DNA of 64,000 nucleotides from Ciceribacter sichuanensis. Its GTDB lineage: Bacteria; Pseudomonadota; Alphaproteobacteria; Rhizobiales; Rhizobiaceae. A program made the position numbers and the translations under genes. The stretch lies in the NCBI RefSeq assembly GCF_024055605.1, contig NZ_JAMXLX010000010.1, positions 1-64,000 on the forward strand. The letters run 5' to 3'. Positions 50,395 to 60,304 of this stretch are shown in pieces. The notes beneath the pieces were generated by a model. It made no database searches. It saw nothing but the letters and a program-made list of their open reading frames with translations, and had not been told where the DNA came from. The first letter of the stretch is position 1. Every line of letters starts with the position of its first letter.

Positions 50395-51114
50395 TTACTT
50401 CGCCACTGTCACCTTATGAAAGATATAGTCGTTGCCCACGAAGTCGATGAGTTCATAACCGCAGGCGAACGCGTCCAAGAGGGCCTTTCTGAGGTTAATC
50501 CGGCATTCGAGATCGTCTGGCGGAGATGGGTTCGTGGATTTCTGCACGCCGTCCGATAGCGGGATGCGTAGCAGGTTTCCGAGAGCTGGCGCTTCGGAAT
50601 AGCCGGCAAGTCGCTTTTTCACGCACGGATCGTCAAGATACCAATCCACCAGAAGGCGATCTGAAGGGAGCCCGTGGTTTATGCCGCCCATCTCGCCGTA
50701 GTAGTCGACATAATATGTGTTCGAACGGGCGCCGAGTTGACGGAGGTTCAGTCTGGCGTTCGTTGATCTCAACGGATCGAAAGTCCAGCGGACATGATGG
50801 ATGCCGCGTTCGAGGCACCATCGGCGCTGATACCACTTCAGCTCTGCGCCGAGACCACGCCCGCGCATTTCCGGCAGTACGGCCAGTCGATGGGAGTGTT
50901 GAATGCCGTGAGTGCCGGTCGGGAATCCGAAGATATAACCGACGAGCCGGCCTTCGGCGAATGCCCCGCCGACGAGGCCTCCTTCGACCTGGATGACCAT
51001 CATCAGGTCGGCGGGATCCGGCGTGTCTCCGGCGCCCCAGACCGAAACCTGAAGAGCTTCCGCCGCACGAAACTCCGTAATGCCCGAGAGGTCGCGAAAT
51101 TCGACTTCGGTCAT
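50395..51114 (-). CDS. GNAT acyltransferase paired with the racemase
   Basis: A 239-residue GNAT-superfamily protein. The acetyl-CoA-type motif is HRLAVLPEMRGRGLGAELKWYQRRWCLERGI (R/Q-x-x-G-x-G/A form), followed by WTFDPLRSTNARLNLRQLGA. In Geobacillus, a GNAT next to the N-succinylamino acid racemase is a succinyl-CoA:D-amino acid N-succinyltransferase, and this protein resembles that COG3375-type enzyme. The racemase gene stop overlaps its start (ATGA), supporting a shared pathway. Acyl donor and amino acid are inferred. Confidence 0.8.
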   Translation of the reverse strand: MTEVEFRDLSGITEFRAAEALQVSVWGAGDTPDPADLMMVIQVEGGLVGGAFAEGRLVGYIFGFPTGTHGIQHSHRLAVLPEMRGRGLGAELKWYQRRWCLERGIHHVRWTFDPLRSTNARLNLRQLGARSNTYYVDYYGEMGGINHGLPSDRLLVDWYLDDPCVKKRLAGYSEAPALGNLLRIPLSDGVQKSTNPSPPDDLECRINLRKALLDAFACGYELIDFVGNDYIFHKVTVAK

Positions 51115-52256
51115 GCCGCAAGGCTCTCGCTGAAGGTCGTTACATGCGCGAGGAAGTCGTGGTCGAGCGTGACGCCGATCCCGGCACCCGCCGTTGGCAC
51201 GGCCATGCGGCCCGACACGGCCTCAAGCTTCTGCTCGACGATATCTCGATGGAAATAGCGGCTCGACGATGAGGTGTCGCCTGGCTTGGAAAAGTTCGGC
51301 AGGGTCGACAGATGGATGTTATGGGCGCGGCCAATCCCGCTCTCCAGCATCCCGCCGCACCAGACGGGGACGGAAAAGGCGGCCGAGAGATCGTGAATCT
51401 GCAGCGAGTTCAAATAGCCACCGGCGCGGCCGACCTTGATGTTGATGACCCTTGCGGCATCCGTCTGCAGAGCCTTTCGGGCATCCTCCGGACCGCGGAT
51501 GCTTTCGTCGAGGCAAATGGAAGTCCGCATTCTGGTCTGTAGGATTGCGTGGTCATGGATGTCATTCCACGCCAGCGGCTGCTCGACATAGTCGAGATTG
51601 TAGTCGTCCAACCGCGCAAGAAGCATGCTGTCCGCCAGGCTGTAGGCACTGTTCGCATCGGCTGTCAGGTGAATGTCGGGATAGACGGCGCGGACGGCAG
51701 AAACCAGCTGAAGGTCGTGGCCCGGTTTGATCTTGAGCTTGATCCGCTTGTAGCCTTGCTCATGGTGGATGCCGACCCGCTCCAGGGTCTCCGCGATGGG
51801 GCCGAGACCAAGGGAAACACCCACATCCACCGCATCGCCATTTCCGCCGAGGATGGTCTTGAGGGGGAGCCCCAGCGATTTTGCCCAGAGGTCCCAGAAG
51901 GCCATCTCGACGGTGGCCTTGGCCATGTAATTGGCCCGCCAAGGCTGCAACACGCGGTGAAGCGCCTGCGGGTTTTCAAACTCCTGTCCGATGATCTGCG
52001 GCAGAAAAACCGTGCGGATCAGCTCCAGTGCTCCGGCGACAGTTTCCTCAAGGTAGTCAGGGAGGGGATCCATGACACCTTCGGCATATCCTTCCAGCCC
52101 GCCTGACTTCAATGTGAGCAGGGGGAAGAGCTTCTCGTACATCGTTCCGCTCGAGATGGTGAAGGGTGTGAGCAGGGGCAGGCGAACCAGCCGGATATCG
52201 GCGCCATCGATCCGCAGCGGCGCACGAAGCTCTGCGCGAGGTGTGGGGCTGGTCAT
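51111..52256 (-). CDS. N-acyl (N-succinyl) amino acid racemase / MenC-like enolase-superfamily enzyme
   Basis: A 381-residue enolase-superfamily enzyme. The catalytic set of the MenC/NAAAR group is visible: KxK pair Lys173 and Lys175 (RIKLKIKPG), metal ligands Asp200 (TADANSA), Glu225 (YVEQPLAW) and Asp250 (CLDESI), and opposite base Lys274 (INIKVGRAGG). There are no other men genes nearby, so o-succinylbenzoate synthase activity is unlikely to be its main role. With the overlapping GNAT it fits D- to L-amino acid conversion through N-acyl intermediates. Divergent from an RpiR regulator. Confidence 0.88.
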   Translation of the reverse strand: MTSPTPRAELRAPLRIDGADIRLVRLPLLTPFTISSGTMYEKLFPLLTLKSGGLEGYAEGVMDPLPDYLEETVAGALELIRTVFLPQIIGQEFENPQALHRVLQPWRANYMAKATVEMAFWDLWAKSLGLPLKTILGGNGDAVDVGVSLGLGPIAETLERVGIHHEQGYKRIKLKIKPGHDLQLVSAVRAVYPDIHLTADANSAYSLADSMLLARLDDYNLDYVEQPLAWNDIHDHAILQTRMRTSICLDESIRGPEDARKALQTDAARVINIKVGRAGGYLNSLQIHDLSAAFSVPVWCGGMLESGIGRAHNIHLSTLPNFSKPGDTSSSSRYFHRDIVEQKLEAVSGRMAVPTAGAGIGVTLDHDFLAHVTTFSESLAA

Positions 52257-52313
52257 CTTGATTGCTTCTCCACTTCAATCGAAATCGGGATGAAGCTATG
52301 TTGATTTTAGTTT

Positions 52314-52323
52314 TCTTGCAAGA
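52314..52323. promoter_or_regulatory. Palindrome in the racemase/RpiR divergent promoter region
   Basis: TCTTGCAAGA is a perfect 10-bp palindrome in the 75-bp AT-rich gap between the racemase start and the RpiR-type gene. It may be the operator of that regulator; short palindromes arise by chance, so this is tentative. Confidence 0.35.
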
Positions 52324-52376
52324 TTGACGTTATGAAAGTCTTCTGTCAATCTTTGCCGAAACCAAGGGAATGGCCG

Positions 52377-53321
52377 GTGTCAGACAGCGATCTTGATCAA
52401 GAGAAAGACGGGCAGGGAAGCGAGCGAAAGGCGCCGGCAGGCGATCTTCGCCAGAAGTTATTGCAACAAGTTGCCGCGGGCACTCCGGCCGAACGGGCGA
52501 TTGCCGGCTATCTTCTCAGCAATCTTCAGTCGATCCCCTTCGAGACCGCCGCAACCGTTGCGGTGAAGATCGGAGTGTCGGAAGCATCGATCGGGCGTTT
52601 TTGCCGTTCGATCGGCTATCGCAGCTTGAAGGACCTCAAGGGAGGGCTCCAGTCCGATCTTGGCGATCAGGCGTGGTTGATCGGCGATCGGCTGCAGGAT
52701 TTTCACCTTCGCAGCCAGTCCGGCAAGGACGAGTTGGCGCAGGCGCTCGAAAAGGAAATGGCGGCGCTGGTCGCCGTCTACGAGATCGCTGCGACGGCTG
52801 GGTTCGATGACGCGGTGAAGCGCCTTGCCCGGCGAACGAACGTCTTCGTGGCTGGCTTCCAGACGGAGCGCGGGCACGCCGCCGAACTCGTGCATAATCT
52901 CCAGTACCTGCGTGCCGGTGTGCAGCTGGCCGATGTCGCCGGCGGTCACTTTGGTGAAATCCTGCTGTCGCCGCCGGAGACCTCGACGCTGGTTCTCATC
53001 GACGGCCGGCGCTATTCGCGATTGACCCGGGATCTTGCCTTTGCGGCTCATGATGCCGGCATCCCCGTCTCCCTGATCACTGACCCCTATTGCGACTGGG
53101 CGCATGACGCGGTTAGCGAGCTTTTCGCCGTACCCACTGACCTCAACCATTTCTGGGACACGACCTCGGCGATGTCTTCGTTGATCGGCCTGCTGGTCAA
53201 CGGCGTCTTCAAGGAACTGGGTACCGAGGTTGAGGAGCGAATGGCCCGGATCTCCACCTACTACGACAATTTCATCGGTCACACGGGGCAGTTCCGCCGT
53301 CAACCCCGCTCCGAAAGCTGA
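52377..53321 (+). CDS. RpiR/MurR-family transcriptional regulator
   Basis: A 314-residue regulator. N-terminal RpiR HTH (about 25-95 from this start: ERAIAGYLLSNLQSIPFETAATVAVKIGVSEASIGRFCRSIGYRSLKDLK), C-terminal SIS ligand domain (about 130-280). GTG at 52377 follows AAGGGAAT; ATG at 52332 is an in-frame alternative with a less convincing leader. It lies between the racemase genes and the peptide ABC operon and may control both. SIS domains normally bind phosphosugars; here a cell-wall-derived amino sugar is one idea. Confidence 0.88.
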   Translation: MSDSDLDQEKDGQGSERKAPAGDLRQKLLQQVAAGTPAERAIAGYLLSNLQSIPFETAATVAVKIGVSEASIGRFCRSIGYRSLKDLKGGLQSDLGDQAWLIGDRLQDFHLRSQSGKDELAQALEKEMAALVAVYEIAATAGFDDAVKRLARRTNVFVAGFQTERGHAAELVHNLQYLRAGVQLADVAGGHFGEILLSPPETSTLVLIDGRRYSRLTRDLAFAAHDAGIPVSLITDPYCDWAHDAVSELFAVPTDLNHFWDTTSAMSSLIGLLVNGVFKELGTEVEERMARISTYYDNFIGHTGQFRRQPRSES

Positions 53322-53362
53322 ATCATAAAACAAACGACAAAAAACCTGCAGAGAGGATCGAA

Positions 53363-54946
53363 ATGAATAGCCTTAAACTTCGCAAATCCTTCGCCGCCGC
53401 CGGTATCAGTCTCGCCGCGCTGTTGTCCAGCTACGGCGCTTCACTGGCTCAGGAAGCCGTGTTCGTCATGGCGACCAATGAAGTCGGCGCCCCGACCTAT
53501 AATCCGATCAAGGCCTCGAACCTGAACATAGGTACCACCTTGATATTCGACCGGCTGATCTCGCAGGATGCGGATCTTTCCTTTCATCCCTGGCTCGCCG
53601 AAAGCTGGGAAGAGGCCGCCGATGGCATGTCCTGGATTTTTCACCTGAAAAAGGGAGTCAAATTCCACAACGGCGAACCGTTCAATGCCGAGACGATCGT
53701 GAAATGGCTGGACCTCTTCAAGGCCAGTGAAAACGCCTACATGACCGAAGCGATCCAGAAGGTCGAGGTGGTCGACGATACGACGGTCAAGTTCGTGATG
53801 TCCCGCCCCGAACCGAACCTTCTCTACAATTTCTCATCCAGCTACCTCAGCGTGATCGAGCCGAAATCCTTCGTCGAACTCGGCGACAATTACGGTGTCA
53901 CCGAAGTCTACGGAACCGGACCCTTCAAGCTGGACACCTTCACGGTCGGTCAGGAAACCGTCCTGGTCCGCAATGATGACTATGCGTGGGCGTCACCGCT
54001 CGCCAAGAATCGTGGTCCGGCGAAAATCGCCAAGCTGACGCTTCGCGAGATCGCTGAGGACTCCACCGCATTTCTGGAGCTGAAGTCCGGTGGGGTGGAC
54101 ATGCTTCTCGGGGTTCCGACCGATTTCCTCAGCGAGGTGAAAGCCGGGGGCAATCTTGCCGTCGTCACGCTGCCGGGACAGGACGTCGCCTACATGCCGA
54201 TCAACGTGACGAAGGAGCCCTTCACCGACGTCCGCGTGCGCGAGGCCGCGGCCAAGGCGATCAACCAGAAGGAAATTCTCGATTCCATCTATGGCGGTGT
54301 CGGTGAGGTTGCGAACACTTTCCTGATCTCGGCGCTGCCGGAATCGAAGGTGGAAGACAAGTACAGGATTTCCTACGATCCGGAACGGTCCAACAGCCTG
54401 CTCGATGAAGCCGGCTGGGCGAAAGGTGCAGACGGCATCCGCAGCAAGGACGGCAAGCCGCTCAAGGTTTCTCTCTGGACGCAGAGCGATTCCAGCTTCC
54501 GGCGCCTGACCGAGGTCATCCAGGCCGAGCTGAAGGCTGTCGGCATTGACAGCGAAATTACCACCTTCGACAGTTCCGCGATCCGCGACCAGTACAAGAG
54601 CGGCACCCAGCAACTCGCTGTCCGTTCCTACAACTGGGACAATGCCGATATCATCGACTGGTTCTTCGGCGGCGACCGCCTCGGATACCCGAACGTCTCG
54701 ATGTTCAATGACCCGAAGGCCGAGGAACTGCGCAAGAAGGCGATGACCGGTTCGAAGAACATGGCCGAGCGCATCAGCAGCTTCAAGGCCTATCACGAAT
54801 ATGTCCTGTCGCAGTTTCCGATGGCGCCGATCTACCAGCCGGTGACATCGGTCGGCTACAACAAGGACCGCCTGGTGTTGCCGGCTGAAATCCATGCGCC
54901 TTCGGTCGGCGCCACCGCCATCATGGATATTGAGGTGAAGGAGTAA
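53363..54946 (+). CDS. Dipeptide/oligopeptide ABC solute-binding protein (family 5)
   Basis: A 527-residue periplasmic protein with a signal peptide (MNSLKLRKSFAAAGISLAALLSSYGASLAQ). Family 5 motifs include DADLSFHPWLAESWEEAADGMSWIFHLKKGVKFHNGEPFNAE. Length is typical of DppA/OppA. It is the first gene of a compact five-gene ABC operon and follows the regulator closely. Substrate is probably a peptide or a similar amino-acid conjugate, given the racemase and peptidase neighbours. Confidence 0.92.
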   Translation: MNSLKLRKSFAAAGISLAALLSSYGASLAQEAVFVMATNEVGAPTYNPIKASNLNIGTTLIFDRLISQDADLSFHPWLAESWEEAADGMSWIFHLKKGVKFHNGEPFNAETIVKWLDLFKASENAYMTEAIQKVEVVDDTTVKFVMSRPEPNLLYNFSSSYLSVIEPKSFVELGDNYGVTEVYGTGPFKLDTFTVGQETVLVRNDDYAWASPLAKNRGPAKIAKLTLREIAEDSTAFLELKSGGVDMLLGVPTDFLSEVKAGGNLAVVTLPGQDVAYMPINVTKEPFTDVRVREAAAKAINQKEILDSIYGGVGEVANTFLISALPESKVEDKYRISYDPERSNSLLDEAGWAKGADGIRSKDGKPLKVSLWTQSDSSFRRLTEVIQAELKAVGIDSEITTFDSSAIRDQYKSGTQQLAVRSYNWDNADIIDWFFGGDRLGYPNVSMFNDPKAEELRKKAMTGSKNMAERISSFKAYHEYVLSQFPMAPIYQPVTSVGYNKDRLVLPAEIHAPSVGATAIMDIEVKE

Positions 54947-54974
54947 TTACGGCAGACGCCGCGAGGATCCACCC

Positions 54975-55901
54975 ATGATAATCTATGCCATTCGACGCAT
55001 AATGATGCTCGTGCCGGTATTCCTCGCGGTGTCCGTCATCATCTTCCTGATCTTGCATTTCCTACCGGGAGACCCGATCGACAACCTTCTGAAGGTCGGG
55101 GCTCCCCCGGAGCAGCGCACGGAGATGATGGCCCGTTATGGTCTGGATCGGTCGTTGCCGGTCCAGTACGCCATCTGGTTGGGAAAGCTCATCACCGGAG
55201 ACCTCGGGACAGCCATTGTCGCCCGTCGCCCGGTCCTCGATCTGATCGCCCAGGCCTTGCCGCATTCCCTGGCGCTCGGGGGCCTCGCCCTCGCATTTTC
55301 CACCATCGTCGGCGTTGGTCTGGGGGTGGTTGCCGCGCTGAACCGTGATCGCATCATCGACCGCGTTGTTATGGGAGGTGTCCTGCTCGGGTCCACATTG
55401 CCGAGTTTCTGGCTCGGCCTGCTTCTCATCCTTGCCTTTTCCGTGGGGTTGGGCTGGTTTCCAGTCTCCGGCGCCCGAGGATGGAACTCGCTTGTCCTGC
55501 CGGTTCTCACCATCGGCCTTGGTGGAACCGCCCTGGTTGCCCGCATTACCCGTGTTTCGATGCTCGATGCTGCCGCGCGCGATTTTGTCATGCTTCTTCA
55601 TGCAAAGGGCCTGTCGCCCGCAGCCATCTACCTCCGTCATGTGCTGCGGCACGCATTGATACCGGTCGTCACGATCCTTGCCTTGCGTATCGGCTGGATC
55701 CTCGGCGGCGCGGTGACTGTCGAAGTCGTGTTCGCCCGTCCGGGCCTCGGTACTCTGCTTATCAAGGCGCTGAACCAGCACGATTACCCGGTCGTGCAGG
55801 CAAGCCTGCTGATGCTCGCCATGGCGGTCATGCTGGGCACGCTGCTTGGAGACCTGCTGCAGGCGGCAATGGACCCACGCGTAAGGGGAGCGCTTCTGTG
55901 A
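54975..55901 (+). CDS. Peptide ABC permease (DppB type)
   Basis: A 308-residue permease: MIIYAIRRIMMLVPVFLAVSVIIFL.. with the N-terminal single helix, FLPGDPIDNLL, and the EAA-type loop (AAARDFVMLLHAKGLSPAAIYLRHVLRHALIPVV). Six helices. Its stop overlaps the GTG start of the partner permease. Confidence 0.93.
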   Translation: MIIYAIRRIMMLVPVFLAVSVIIFLILHFLPGDPIDNLLKVGAPPEQRTEMMARYGLDRSLPVQYAIWLGKLITGDLGTAIVARRPVLDLIAQALPHSLALGGLALAFSTIVGVGLGVVAALNRDRIIDRVVMGGVLLGSTLPSFWLGLLLILAFSVGLGWFPVSGARGWNSLVLPVLTIGLGGTALVARITRVSMLDAAARDFVMLLHAKGLSPAAIYLRHVLRHALIPVVTILALRIGWILGGAVTVEVVFARPGLGTLLIKALNQHDYPVVQASLLMLAMAVMLGTLLGDLLQAAMDPRVRGALL

Positions 55902-56779
55902 GCGGTTCCCTATCCATATCCGTCTCGTCCTCCCGGCATCTCAAGCTTCTGCGCGACGTCTTCAGGCGGCCGGCCGGAGCAATCGGCGGAGCCTGGCTGG
56001 TCATCGTCATTTTCGCTGCGGTGTTTGCACCGTTCCTGACGGGATACGCCTATGACGCCCAGGTGCTGAAAGAGGCTTTCCAGCCCCCGTCGGCAACTCA
56101 CCTGCTCGGGACAGACGAGTTCGGGCGGGATCTGTTGACGCGACTGATGTTCGGGGCCCGCACCTCCCTTTCCGTGAGCAGCATATCCATCCTGATCTCG
56201 GTTCTGTGCGGCATGACGCTCGGTGCCGCAGCCGGCTATTTCGGCGGCGCTTTCGACCGTATGGTCACAACTGTCGTCGACCTGAGCTGGTCCTTTCCGG
56301 AAATCCTCATCGCGCTCATTCTGGTCGCGATCATCGGTCCGGGAGTGGGCGGCACGATGGCGGCAATCGCGGTTGCCTATGTCGCGCAGTTTGCCCGTCT
56401 GACGCGAACGCAGATCATGACGCTTAAGGAGGAAACCTATATCGAGGCGGCTCGCAGTCTGGGCGCCAGCCACCGTCATATATTGTTCGCTCACCTCATC
56501 CCCAATGCGCTGGCACCCGTTCTCGTGAGCGCCATGCTCGCAACCGGCGATGCGATTATCCTCGAAGCGACCCTTGGCTTCTTCGGCCTCGGAGCCCAGC
56601 CGCCCCTTCCGAGCTGGGGATCGATGATGTCCTCCGGATCGGCACTGCTGTTCAAGGCGCCGTGGATCATCCTGTTTCCCGGTCTCGCCGTCGCCGTCAC
56701 CGTTATCGCGATCAATCTGTTCGGCGATGCATTGATTGCGGCGCTTGACGTCAAGAGCCAGTTGAGGAGAGCTGAGTGA
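55898..56779 (+). CDS. Peptide ABC permease (DppC type)
   Basis: A 293-residue permease with the DppC N-terminal motif (LGTDEFGRDLLTRLMFGARTSL) and the EAA loop (ETYIEAARSLGASHRHILFAHLIPN). GTG at 55898 overlaps the previous stop (GTGA). The longer open frame upstream is a shadow of dppB. Six helices. Confidence 0.92.
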   Translation: MSGSLSISVSSSRHLKLLRDVFRRPAGAIGGAWLVIVIFAAVFAPFLTGYAYDAQVLKEAFQPPSATHLLGTDEFGRDLLTRLMFGARTSLSVSSISILISVLCGMTLGAAAGYFGGAFDRMVTTVVDLSWSFPEILIALILVAIIGPGVGGTMAAIAVAYVAQFARLTRTQIMTLKEETYIEAARSLGASHRHILFAHLIPNALAPVLVSAMLATGDAIILEATLGFFGLGAQPPLPSWGSMMSSGSALLFKAPWIILFPGLAVAVTVIAINLFGDALIAALDVKSQLRRAE

Positions 56780-57741
56780 CTTCACTTCTCTCTTTGTCCC
56801 AGCTGTCTGTCAAAGTCGGACGGACACGCCTGCTCGATGGTGTCGGTTTCAGTCTCGAACGCGGCGAGATTCTCGGCCTCGTAGGCGAGAGCGGCTCGGG
56901 AAAATCCCTGACTGCGCTGGCAATCACCGGACTTCTTCCGCTGATTGGCGCCAGTGTGGCCGAGGGGGCGATCCGTTTCGACGGAGCGGACCTGACCCGG
57001 ATGACGGACCGTGAGCTGCGCAGGCTGCGAGGGGGGCGGATCGGGTTTGTGATGCAAAATCCTATGACCGCACTCGATCCGGTGCAGCGGGTAGGGGGCC
57101 AGATCGACGTCGTCTCGCGCTTGCATCTCGGGCTGTCGGCATCGGCGGCGCGATCCCGCACGCTGGATCTCATGACCCAGTTGCGCATACCGGATGCCGG
57201 CGCCGTGGCCGATGCTTATCCGCACCAGTTGTCCGGTGGCATGAAGCAGCGTGTCGTGATTGCCATGGCGCTCGCGGGCGATCCGGACCTCATCATCGCG
57301 GACGAACCGACAACGGCGCTCGATGTGACCGTTCAGGCGCAGATCATCCAGATCCTGACAACACTTGTACGCGAGCGGGGGCTGGCGCTTCTGCTCATCA
57401 CTCATGACATGGGGGTCGTCGCTCAGGTCTGCGATCGCGTGGCCGTTCTCTATGCCGGACGTATTGCGGAAGAACGGTCGGTCGCAGGTATCTTCTCCAA
57501 CCCCGCCCATCCCTACACCAGGGCGCTGATCGGCTGCATTCCGCAGGAGGCAATGGAGGCCGGCGGTTTGCGGGGTATCCCCGGTTCCGTTCCGACCGCG
57601 GCAACCTATCCGGCCGGCTGTCGGTTTCATCCTCGCTGCGTCTCCGCGATATCGCAATGCGCCATCGACAGACCGAAGGAACGCCCGTTGCCGGATGGCG
57701 GTACGGTCGCCTGTCACCTTGCTTCCGTGGAGGCCTTATGA
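56776..57741 (+). CDS. Peptide ABC ATPase (DppD type)
   Basis: A 321-residue ATPase: Walker A GESGSGKS, signature [17 protein letters not shown], Walker [17 protein letters not shown]-loop [10 protein letters not shown]-terminal oligopeptide-transporter domain with [23 protein letters not shown] (Cys-rich, Fe-S-like cluster site in this family). GTG start overlaps the upstream stop (GTGA). Confidence 0.93.
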   Translation: MTSLLSLSQLSVKVGRTRLLDGVGFSLERGEILGLVGESGSGKSLTALAITGLLPLIGASVAEGAIRFDGADLTRMTDRELRRLRGGRIGFVMQNPMTALDPVQRVGGQIDVVSRLHLGLSASAARSRTLDLMTQLRIPDAGAVADAYPHQLSGGMKQRVVIAMALAGDPDLIIADEPTTALDVTVQAQIIQILTTLVRERGLALLLITHDMGVVAQVCDRVAVLYAGRIAEERSVAGIFSNPAHPYTRALIGCIPQEAMEAGGLRGIPGSVPTAATYPAGCRFHPRCVSAISQCAIDRPKERPLPDGGTVACHLASVEAL

Positions 57742-58685
57742 GCGAGAGGTTGCTGCAGATCGACGGGTTGAGCAAACATTTCTCCACAGGCGGCGGCGTG
57801 TTCAAGCCGGCACGCAGCATGACAGCGGTGAGGGATGTTTCCCTGTCCCTTACACGCGGTGAAGTGGTTGGCGTGGTCGGCGAATCCGGGTGCGGAAAGT
57901 CGACACTTGCGCGTCTGATCTTGCGCCTGATCGAGCCGAGCGCCGGCAGCGTCTTGCTCGACGGTGTGAATGTCACCAGCCTGCCGGCGCGGGAACTGAG
58001 GTCGATCCGTCGACGCATGGGCATGGTCTTTCAGGACCCATACTCCTCGCTCGATCCCCGTTACACGATCGCCGAACTCCTTGCCGAGCCGTTCGTCGTG
58101 CAGGGACGTCCGATGCCGAAGGCGGCCGTCGGGGAAATGCTCGATGCTGTCGGCCTGCCGAGCGCCATGGCGGGCCAGTATGCGCATCAGCTTTCCGGCG
58201 GTCAGCGACAGCGCATCGGCATTGCGCGCGCCCTGATGCTGAAGCCCGAACTGCTGCTGCTCGACGAGCCGACGGCCTCGCTCGATGTTTCGATTCAGGC
58301 GCAGATCATTGAACTGCTCTCCGGGCTGCGGGGCAGCTTCGGGCTGACCTATCTGTTCATATCCCATGATCTGGGACTGGTTCGCTATTTCTGCGATCGT
58401 GTCGTGGTGATGTATCTCGGCGCCGTGGTCGAAGTCATGCCCAGTGGCAAATCGATGCCACGGCATCCCTACACCCGGGCATTGCTGGATTCGAGCTTCA
58501 CGCCCGACCCGGCCGCCCGACGATCGATCGTACCGCTTTCGGGCGAAATCCCGTCTCCATTCAATCTTCCCGCCGGCTGCGCGTTTGCGGGCCGTTGTCC
58601 GCGCGCCAGCGAAATCTGCCGTACGGAGCGCCCGCCTCTCCTGCAGGACGGCGCTTCGGCGATCGCCTGTTTTTCACCCCTCTGA
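57738..58685 (+). CDS. Peptide ABC ATPase (DppF type)
   Basis: A 315-residue ATPase: GESGCGKSTLARLI (Walker A), FQDPYSSLDPR (Q-loop), LSGGQRQRIGIARAL, LLLLDEPTASLDVS, YLFISHDLG. C-terminal domain has PAGCAFAGRCPRASEIC. The ATG at 57738 overlaps the dppD stop; upstream extension is not real. It completes the importer. Confidence 0.93.
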   Translation: MSERLLQIDGLSKHFSTGGGVFKPARSMTAVRDVSLSLTRGEVVGVVGESGCGKSTLARLILRLIEPSAGSVLLDGVNVTSLPARELRSIRRRMGMVFQDPYSSLDPRYTIAELLAEPFVVQGRPMPKAAVGEMLDAVGLPSAMAGQYAHQLSGGQRQRIGIARALMLKPELLLLDEPTASLDVSIQAQIIELLSGLRGSFGLTYLFISHDLGLVRYFCDRVVVMYLGAVVEVMPSGKSMPRHPYTRALLDSSFTPDPAARRSIVPLSGEIPSPFNLPAGCAFAGRCPRASEICRTERPPLLQDGASAIACFSPL

Positions 58686-58710
58686 CGTTTCAAATCCTAG
58701 GATGTAACCT

Positions 58711-60204
58711 ATGCCTTTTCGCGTCCTGACTGCCGAATTCGTTCATGAAAGCAACACCTTCAAGAAAGGACGCACGGAGCTGGCCACCTTTTGCGCGGAA
58801 ACGCTCGACATCGGGCAGGACGCGGTTGACAGGTTTGGCGATGTGAATGCCGAGATTGCGGGATTTCTCGACGCGGGACGCGAGGCTGGCTGGAGCGTCC
58901 GTCACGTCTTGTCGGCTCACGCTACCCCCGGAGCCCGGGTTTCACGCGAGGCGTTCGATTACATCGCCGGCCTGATCTGCGAGGCAGCCATCGAGGAGCG
59001 CGACAATCTCGACGGCATCCTGCTCGGTCTTCACGGCGCCATGGTGCCGGATTTCTGCGAGGACGGGGAAGGGGAATTGCTGCGTCGCCTCCGCGAGATC
59101 GTCGGCCCGGACCTTCCTATCGCCGTATCGCTCGACCTGCACGCCATCGCCACGCCCCTGATGATGCGCCACGCCCAGATATTCGTGTCCTTCAAGACGT
59201 ATCCGCATGTCGACATGCGCGAGACCGGGTTGCATGCCGGTCGTCTTCTCGATCAGGCCATGCGTGGTTTGACGAGACCTTCGACATTGCGGGTGCATGT
59301 TCCCATGCTTGACGAGGCAAACGCCGGTCGCACCGACGTTCCCGAAACCAAGGCGTTGTATGACCGCGCCAGCATCCATGAAAATGAGCCGGGCATTCTG
59401 GCGGTATCGATTAACGCGGCCTTTGCCGAAGCGGATGTCGAGGAAGCTGGGACAACGGTACTGGTAACCCATGACACTGGCGTCGATGGGGCCGCGGCAA
59501 GGGCAGAAACAATCGCGCGTGCGCTTGCCGACACGATCTGGTCCCAGCGGGGGCAGGTATCGAACACCTTCCTTTCGCCGGAAGAAGCCGCGGAACTTGC
59601 ACGCGGTTTCGATGCCTCCGGCGGGCCGCTGGTGATTGCGGATTACGCTGATAATCCGGGTGCCGGCGCCTATGGCGACGCCACAGCTTTGCTGGCGGCG
59701 CTGCTGGCGGTCGGGTCTGCCGACGGAGCTTTTGCCCCTGTGATAGACCCCGAGGCGGCTGCCTTCCTGCATCGCTATCGCGAAGGCGATGTGGCCACGC
59801 TCGAACTGGGCGGGAAGATCGATCCCACCTTTGGCGGTGGTCCGCTGACGTTGACCGGCGAAATCATAAAGCTCTCGGACGGTGTCTATACCGGTGACGG
59901 CCCCATCCTTGGCGGCATCACGCATACGTTCGGCCCCACGGCCGTTTTCCGGGTCGGCGGGATCGACATTCTCGTTGTCACTCTGCCAGGCCAGATGCTC
60001 GATCTGCAGCAGCTCAGAGCCTTCGGCATAGAACCCACGAAGCTCCGCTTCCTTGTCGTCAAATCCATGCAGCATTTCCGCGCGGCCTTCGAACCGGTTG
60101 CCGGAAAAGTGGTCGTCTGCGACAGTGGCGCCCTCGCGACGCCGCGGGCGGAGCTTCGGCCATATACGCGTGTGAAGAGGCCGATCTGGCCGCTTGATCG
60201 ATGA
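58711..60204 (+). CDS. M81-family metallopeptidase (MlrC-like)
   Basis: A 497-residue protein related to MlrC, a metal-dependent peptidase first described for linearised microcystin. N-terminal domain: FRVLTAEFVHESNTF and LLGLHGAMVPD, then SLDLHAIATPLMM and FKTYPHVDMRETG, with the conserved His/Asp residues likely to hold zinc. C-terminal MlrC_C part: IADYADNPGAGAYGDATALL. It lies 25 bp after the ABC operon and probably cleaves the imported peptide. Family substrates remain poorly defined, especially in rhizobia. Confidence 0.88.
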   Translation: MPFRVLTAEFVHESNTFKKGRTELATFCAETLDIGQDAVDRFGDVNAEIAGFLDAGREAGWSVRHVLSAHATPGARVSREAFDYIAGLICEAAIEERDNLDGILLGLHGAMVPDFCEDGEGELLRRLREIVGPDLPIAVSLDLHAIATPLMMRHAQIFVSFKTYPHVDMRETGLHAGRLLDQAMRGLTRPSTLRVHVPMLDEANAGRTDVPETKALYDRASIHENEPGILAVSINAAFAEADVEEAGTTVLVTHDTGVDGAAARAETIARALADTIWSQRGQVSNTFLSPEEAAELARGFDASGGPLVIADYADNPGAGAYGDATALLAALLAVGSADGAFAPVIDPEAAAFLHRYREGDVATLELGGKIDPTFGGGPLTLTGEIIKLSDGVYTGDGPILGGITHTFGPTAVFRVGGIDILVVTLPGQMLDLQQLRAFGIEPTKLRFLVVKSMQHFRAAFEPVAGKVVVCDSGALATPRAELRPYTRVKRPIWPLDR

Positions 60205-60304
60205 TCCCATCGCACAGTGAAGCGCGAACCTGCCGGCCGCTTTGTTTCGTGTGTTTGACACGGATATGAAGCATGCATCAGCGGTGTGAAGTCGCTGGCT
60301 GTCG

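Noticed and set aside
51111-52256. Menaquinone biosynthesis MenC assignment
   Set aside because: Family is shared, but no other men genes are present and the overlapping GNAT points to N-acylamino acid racemisation.
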